64,000 bases of DNA, taken from Haloarcula sp. CBA1129 (lineage in GTDB: Archaea; Halobacteriota; Halobacteria; Halobacteriales; Haloarculaceae). The DNA lies in NCBI RefSeq assembly GCF_008729015.1, contig NZ_RKSM01000001.1, forward strand, positions 2,294,001 to 2,358,000. The letters run 5' to 3'. The position numbers and the translations under genes are program-made. The notes under the pieces were generated by a model. The model saw only the letters and a program-made list of their open reading frames with translations, had not been told where the DNA came from and did not search any database. Below, in pieces: positions 59,998 to 64,000 of this stretch (position 1 is its first letter; every line of letters starts with the position of its first letter).

Positions 59998-60015
59998 CGA
60001 CCGAACGTTCGTTCG
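59998..60015. promoter_or_regulatory. TetR operator-like palindrome, copy 2
   Basis: CGACCGAACGTTCGTTCG shares the frame CGACCGAAnnTTCGTTCG with copy 1, whose centre is 64 bp away. It lies on the side of the efflux operon (start 60136). Confidence 0.6.
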
Positions 60016-60135
60016 ATGTACACGGTCCGGGCGGGAGTCTGCACAGACGTATGTGGGTACATATCCCGATCTCCCAAGCATGACGGCCGCTCCGGACAGA
60101 AACAACGGCAAGGAATGTCCGAAGTGTCCCTACGC

Positions 60136-62061
60136 ATGAAACCACGAACAATACTGACGCTGGCTGTTGTCGCATTGCTCATGGCGTCCGGAACGGCGAT
60201 TGCCGCCGTAACCGGGAGCCCCGACTTCGACGCAACGTTCGTCGATAACACCGTCACGCCCGGCGAGGAGACGACGCTCGATGTCGTCCTCGTCAACAGC
60301 GGAACGATCGACTCCGGGTCCTCGACCCAAGGTGTCCAGAGCAGCGAGGTGACGACTGCCCGCGGGACCACAGTCAAAGTCAACGACGGCGACGCCCCGA
60401 TTACAGTGACGACGAGCAAACAGGCCGTCGGGTCTGTCCCAGAGGGAAAGACAGAACCCATCTCCTTCGAAGTGAGCGTCGCTGACGACGCAAGCCCGGG
60501 CGACTACACAGTGCCCGTCATCGTCGAATACGAGTACACGAGCTACATTTCGGAAAACGATGGCGCACGGGACGAAGAGACCACGACCGAGCGGATCGAG
60601 CTCGAACTCGAAATCGACGACGACGCGGCCTTCGATGTCGTGAACGTCGACTCCGGTGCGCGCGTCGACTCAACCGGCACGGTCGCAGTCACTGTCGAGA
60701 ACACCGGCGACGAGCCGGCACGGGAAGCCTCGGTGACGCTGCAATCAACAAATCCCGAACTTACCGTCGGTAGTGACACCAGCAGCTCTCGGTTCATCGA
60801 TACGTGGGCGGCCGGCGAACAGCGTACCCTCCGGTATCGCGTCGGCGCGAGCGGCGACGCCAGAGCCGAGCCGTATCAGTTCGATCTTCAGGTCGACTTC
60901 GACGACACGAGCGGCGTTCGCAAGAGCGCCACCGCGTCCTCGCTCGGCATCACCCCCGCCCGGGAACAGACGTTCACCGTCGAAAGCACCGACAGCGCCG
61001 TCGCTGTCGACGACTCCGGGACCTACAACGTGACAGTCCGAAACGACGGTCCCGTGACGGTCTCCGACGCGACGGTCCAGCTCACATCCCAGAGCAGCGC
61101 AATCACGTTCGGCCAGTCCGGGTCCACGTCGCAGTTCGTGGGGTCGTGGGAACCCGGAGAGACGCGGACGATAAGCGTCGACGCCCACGCCAGCGAGGAC
61201 GCCAAGACCCGGAGCTACGCGCTGTCAGCGTCCGTGAGCTACGACGACCCTGAGGGTGACGCGGGCGTCGAGGACGGCATCTCGCTGGGCCTCACGCCCG
61301 AGCCCGAACAGTCCTTCGCCATGGGTGACGTAGAGTCGTCACTTCAGGCGGGCGACGACGGCACCCTTGAAGCCTCGCTGACCAACACCGGCGACCAGAC
61401 GGTACGCAACGTCGTCCTGAACTGGGCGAGCACCCACGACAACATCTCGCCGAAGGAGACCCAGTACGCGGTCGGCGATCTCGAACCGGGCGAGTCGGCC
61501 ACCGTCTCGTTCGACGCCGACGTGTCGGACAACGCGAACTCCGGCCCGCGGCAGTTCGACTTCGTCGCCAACTACCGCAACAGCGAGGGCGACAAACGCG
61601 AAAGCGACACGCTCGAAATCCGACAGAGTGTCGACGGCAGCGCTGATGAGTTCATCATCGAGACGACGAACGCATCCGTCGGCGTTGGTGGGTCCAGCAC
61701 GCTCGAAGTGACCATCACCAACGACGCCGGCGAGCGACTGACCGATATCGAGGCAAAGCTGTTCGCCGAGTCCCCGATCTCCGTGTCGGACGATCAGGCG
61801 TACGTCAACAGCCTCGATCAAGGTGAGTCCACGACCATCGAGTTCGGGATCAGCGCAGGCGGTGCCGCGATGACGAAAGACTACCCCGTCTCGGTGGACT
61901 TCCAGTACGAGGAACCGGACGGAGATACACCGGTGTCCGACACCTACCGACTCCCGGTCTCAGTGACCAACTCCGGCGGTGGCAGTTCGCCGCTGACGGC
62001 GATTATCGGCGTCGCACTCGTCGCCGCTCTGGCCATCGGCGGCTACTTCAGGTTCCGCTAA
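60136..62061 (+). CDS. Secreted COG1361-type protein with CARDB-like repeats and C-terminal anchor
   Basis: From ATG 60136 the product has 641 residues. A Sec signal peptide occupies residues 1-23 (MKPRTILTLAVVALLMASGTA). Four or five similar beta-rich modules follow (each about 110-125 residues), with repeated signatures such as DDSGTYNVTVRNDGPVTVSDATVQL. The C-terminus has one hydrophobic helix, SPLTAIIGVALVAALAIGGYF, and ends FRFR. It may be an outside partner of the downstream RND transporter (its stop is 3 nt before that start), a pair seen in haloarchaea. MSE at 60115 is an alternative start. Confidence 0.82.
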   Translation: MKPRTILTLAVVALLMASGTAIAAVTGSPDFDATFVDNTVTPGEETTLDVVLVNSGTIDSGSSTQGVQSSEVTTARGTTVKVNDGDAPITVTTSKQAVGSVPEGKTEPISFEVSVADDASPGDYTVPVIVEYEYTSYISENDGARDEETTTERIELELEIDDDAAFDVVNVDSGARVDSTGTVAVTVENTGDEPAREASVTLQSTNPELTVGSDTSSSRFIDTWAAGEQRTLRYRVGASGDARAEPYQFDLQVDFDDTSGVRKSATASSLGITPAREQTFTVESTDSAVAVDDSGTYNVTVRNDGPVTVSDATVQLTSQSSAITFGQSGSTSQFVGSWEPGETRTISVDAHASEDAKTRSYALSASVSYDDPEGDAGVEDGISLGLTPEPEQSFAMGDVESSLQAGDDGTLEASLTNTGDQTVRNVVLNWASTHDNISPKETQYAVGDLEPGESATVSFDADVSDNANSGPRQFDFVANYRNSEGDKRESDTLEIRQSVDGSADEFIIETTNASVGVGGSSTLEVTITNDAGERLTDIEAKLFAESPISVSDDQAYVNSLDQGESTTIEFGISAGGAAMTKDYPVSVDFQYEEPDGDTPVSDTYRLPVSVTNSGGGSSPLTAIIGVALVAALAIGGYFRFR

Positions 62062-62064
62062 CGC

Positions 62065-64000
62065 ATGGACTACCAGCGCTACATCGATTGGGCGGACGAC
62101 CGCATCGTCCACGATTCACGGAAGGTGGTTCTCCTCTTCCTAGTCGTGACGGTGGTCTTCAGTGCCGGCCTCGGGGGCGTCTCGACCAACTCCGGGACGT
62201 CGCAGTTTACGACCGGGCTTCCGGCCGAGGAGGCACTGCAGGAGGTCAACGACAAGTTCTCACCGACCTTCTCACCGGATACAGGGAGCACACAGCTCAT
62301 CCAGCGGGAGAACAACGTGCTCTCGAAGCCGGCGCTGCTCCGGATGCTCAGGTCACAGCATCGGTTAGAACAGCACGGGACGCTCCGTGTGACATCGACG
62401 TCAAGCGCCGCCAGCATCGTCGCCCAACAGCTAAACCCGGACGCGACGACGACTGAGCAGCAGATCTATGCGGTCGAATCCGCGACACCGGGCGAGATCG
62501 ATGCCGCCGTTCGACGTGCGGCCGAACAGAACCCCCGGTTCGAGTCGCTGTTGAGCAAGGAGTTCAACCGCAAGGCAGCCTCGGCGTCGGCGACAATCGG
62601 CGTCGTCACACACGAGGTCCCGGCCGGCATCTCGTCCGGGTCAGGGCAGGGTGGTTCGAGTCCGCTGACGAGCATCCAGAGGCAGGCCGGCTTCACTGTT
62701 GCCAGTGCTGACCACGGCGGCATTACCCTGTTCGGCAGCGGTATCGTCGCCGACGAGTTCTCGAACGTCGTTGGCGACTCGCTCATTCTGACTGTCCCCG
62801 CAGCAGTGCTGTTCATCCTGTTCTTCCTGACGATTGCCTACCGTGACCTCGCGGACATGGCGCTCGGCCTGCTCGCGCTGTTTATGGCCGTCGTCTGGAC
62901 GTTCGGCTTCATGGGGCTTGCCGGCATCCCCTTCTCGCAGATGCTCATCGCCGTGCCGCCGCTGTTACTGGCAGTCGGTATCGACTTCGGGATTCACGCC
63001 GTCAACCGGTATCGCGAGGAACGCGAGACCGGGGCGTCCATCCAACAGTCGATGCGGGTCACGACTGACCAACTGCTTGTCGCCTTCTTCATCGTGACCG
63101 GCACGACAGTCATCGGGTTCGCCGCGAACCTCACCAGCGCGCTGCCGCCGATTCAGGACTTCGGGTACGTGGCCTCTATCGGTATCACGTTCACGTTCCT
63201 CATTTTCGGGGTGTTCCTCCCCGCCGCAAAGGTGGAACTGGACCGACTCAGACAGTCCTACCCCATCCCGACGTTCAGCGAGACGCCGCTGGGAGCAGAG
63301 GATTCGGCACTCAGTGGCGTGTTGCGCGGCGGCGTCGTCATCGCGAACCGCGCCCCGCTCATCTTCCTCGTGCTCATTCTCGTGTCGACGGTCGGTGCCA
63401 GCTACTACGCCACTGGCGTCTCGACGTCGTTCAGTCAGGAGGACTTCCTGCCGCCCGAGGAAAATCCCGACTTCGTCGAGGCCCTGCCGGAACCGTTTGC
63501 CCCGAGCGAGTACACCGTAACGGAGGTGACGAACTTCCTCGACGAGCGGTTCGACACGACACAGTCCAGTCAGGCGACGGTGTACGTAGAGGGGCCGATG
63601 CGCAACGATGCGGCGCTGGAACAGATGTACCGGGCGGGCAACGACCCGCCGGACTCGTTTGTCCGCGAGGACGGGCGCGCCGATTCGACGTCTATCGTGA
63701 CGGTCATTCAGGACCAAGCAGCACGCGACCCCGAGTTCCGCCGGCTGGTCGAGCGCAACGACCGGAACGACAACGGCGTCCCGGACGACAACCTCGAAGA
63801 GATATACGAGTCTCTGCTCGACTCCCCGGCCCGTAGTACGGCGCTAGAATACATTACTGAGGACTATCGGAGCGCACGCGTCGTCTACACGGTCGAGTCG
63901 GATGCGACCGACGCTGAGGTGACCACCGATACGAGGGACGTTGCGGATGACTTCCGATATGAGGCCACAGCGACCGGCTCGGTCGTCGTGTTCCAAGCTG
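62065..64000 (+). CDS. RND/MMPL-type export protein, partial (runs off right edge)
   Basis: Starts at ATG 62065, 3 nt after the stop of the secreted gene, and 645 codons are visible before the window ends. TM1 is near residues 23-41. A large outside domain follows (about 42-230). A block of membrane helices with the SSD-like pattern (LLLAVGIDFGIHAVNRYREERE) runs to about 400, then a second outside domain begins. No Asp-relay residues like those of AcrB are sure, apart from GIDFG, typical of MMPL proteins. It probably exports lipids or hydrophobic compounds under TetR control. Confidence 0.82.
   Translation, partial: MDYQRYIDWADDRIVHDSRKVVLLFLVVTVVFSAGLGGVSTNSGTSQFTTGLPAEEALQEVNDKFSPTFSPDTGSTQLIQRENNVLSKPALLRMLRSQHRLEQHGTLRVTSTSSAASIVAQQLNPDATTTEQQIYAVESATPGEIDAAVRRAAEQNPRFESLLSKEFNRKAASASATIGVVTHEVPAGISSGSGQGGSSPLTSIQRQAGFTVASADHGGITLFGSGIVADEFSNVVGDSLILTVPAAVLFILFFLTIAYRDLADMALGLLALFMAVVWTFGFMGLAGIPFSQMLIAVPPLLLAVGIDFGIHAVNRYREERETGASIQQSMRVTTDQLLVAFFIVTGTTVIGFAANLTSALPPIQDFGYVASIGITFTFLIFGVFLPAAKVELDRLRQSYPIPTFSETPLGAEDSALSGVLRGGVVIANRAPLIFLVLILVSTVGASYYATGVSTSFSQEDFLPPEENPDFVEALPEPFAPSEYTVTEVTNFLDERFDTTQSSQATVYVEGPMRNDAALEQMYRAGNDPPDSFVREDGRADSTSIVTVIQDQAARDPEFRRLVERNDRNDNGVPDDNLEEIYESLLDSPARSTALEYITEDYRSARVVYTVESDATDAEVTTDTRDVADDFRYEATATGSVVVFQA

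Overview
The window is 64 kb of a high-GC chromosome from a haloarchaeon (class Halobacteria), and the gene content fits Haloarcula or a close relative. The proteins are acidic and rich in Asp and Glu. Transcription signals are TATA-like boxes about 25-30 nt before many starts, often with no leader. Recognisable archaeal genes include the SAMP1 ubiquitin-like modifier, GatD, archaeal e-MtaB, type II methionine aminopeptidase, class I HMG-CoA reductase, HerA and NurA, bacterio-opsin-activator-type regulators and a HalX response regulator. The genus is an inference; the class is secure.

Layout. 0.2-3.2 kb: a D-glutamate catabolism pair (dgcN-dgcA) and a Vms1-like release factor. 3.3-9.5 kb: regulators, a secreted repeat protein and an NhaC antiporter. 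9.9-15.5 kb: a frameshifted membrane gene, gatD, an acetyltransferase, a histidine kinase with a degenerate ATPase domain, and samp1. 15.6-21.5 kb: a potassium/ion cluster with two overlapping TrkA-C membrane proteins, a divergent K+ channel and a frameshifted HPP-Usp gene. 21.6-31.5 kb: nucleoside phosphorylase, deoC, e-MtaB, a putative Mn2+ CDF exporter, a Tat-exported Rieske protein, HIT hydrolase, a zinc ribbon and map. 31.5-34.8 kb: an isoaspartyl peptidase whose upstream region is interrupted by a complete insertion sequence with target duplication, then icd. 35-40.5 kb: small membrane proteins, a lipoprotein, a cupin, hmgA and an amidohydrolase. 40.6-44.2 kb: the de novo NAD operon nadA-nadB-nadC, preceded by a helically phased repeat array. 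44.2-48.5 kb: a flavin/PLP oxidase-fold protein, an HTH-GNAT fusion, a KptA-like 2'-phosphotransferase and gpmI. 48.7-53.8 kb: the NurA nuclease and HerA ATPase with four small genes between them. 53.9-59.3 kb: two stress proteins, a KaiC-like ATPase facing away from NAD kinase, and a PAS/HalX signalling pair. 59.3-64 kb: a TetR regulator divergent from a secreted COG1361-type protein and an RND/MMPL transporter that runs off the window, with two matching palindromic operators between them.

Most of the window is ordinary core genome. The main unexplained signals are in non-coding DNA: the 30-bp phased array before nadA, a nested palindromic element after 48,546, a tandemly duplicated hairpin at 30,359-30,461, a tRNA T-arm-like segment in front of gatD, and the twin TetR palindromes. 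Two membrane genes each lack exactly one base relative to an intact frame, which could be real decay or sequencing error. I found no CRISPR array, rRNA or complete tRNA.
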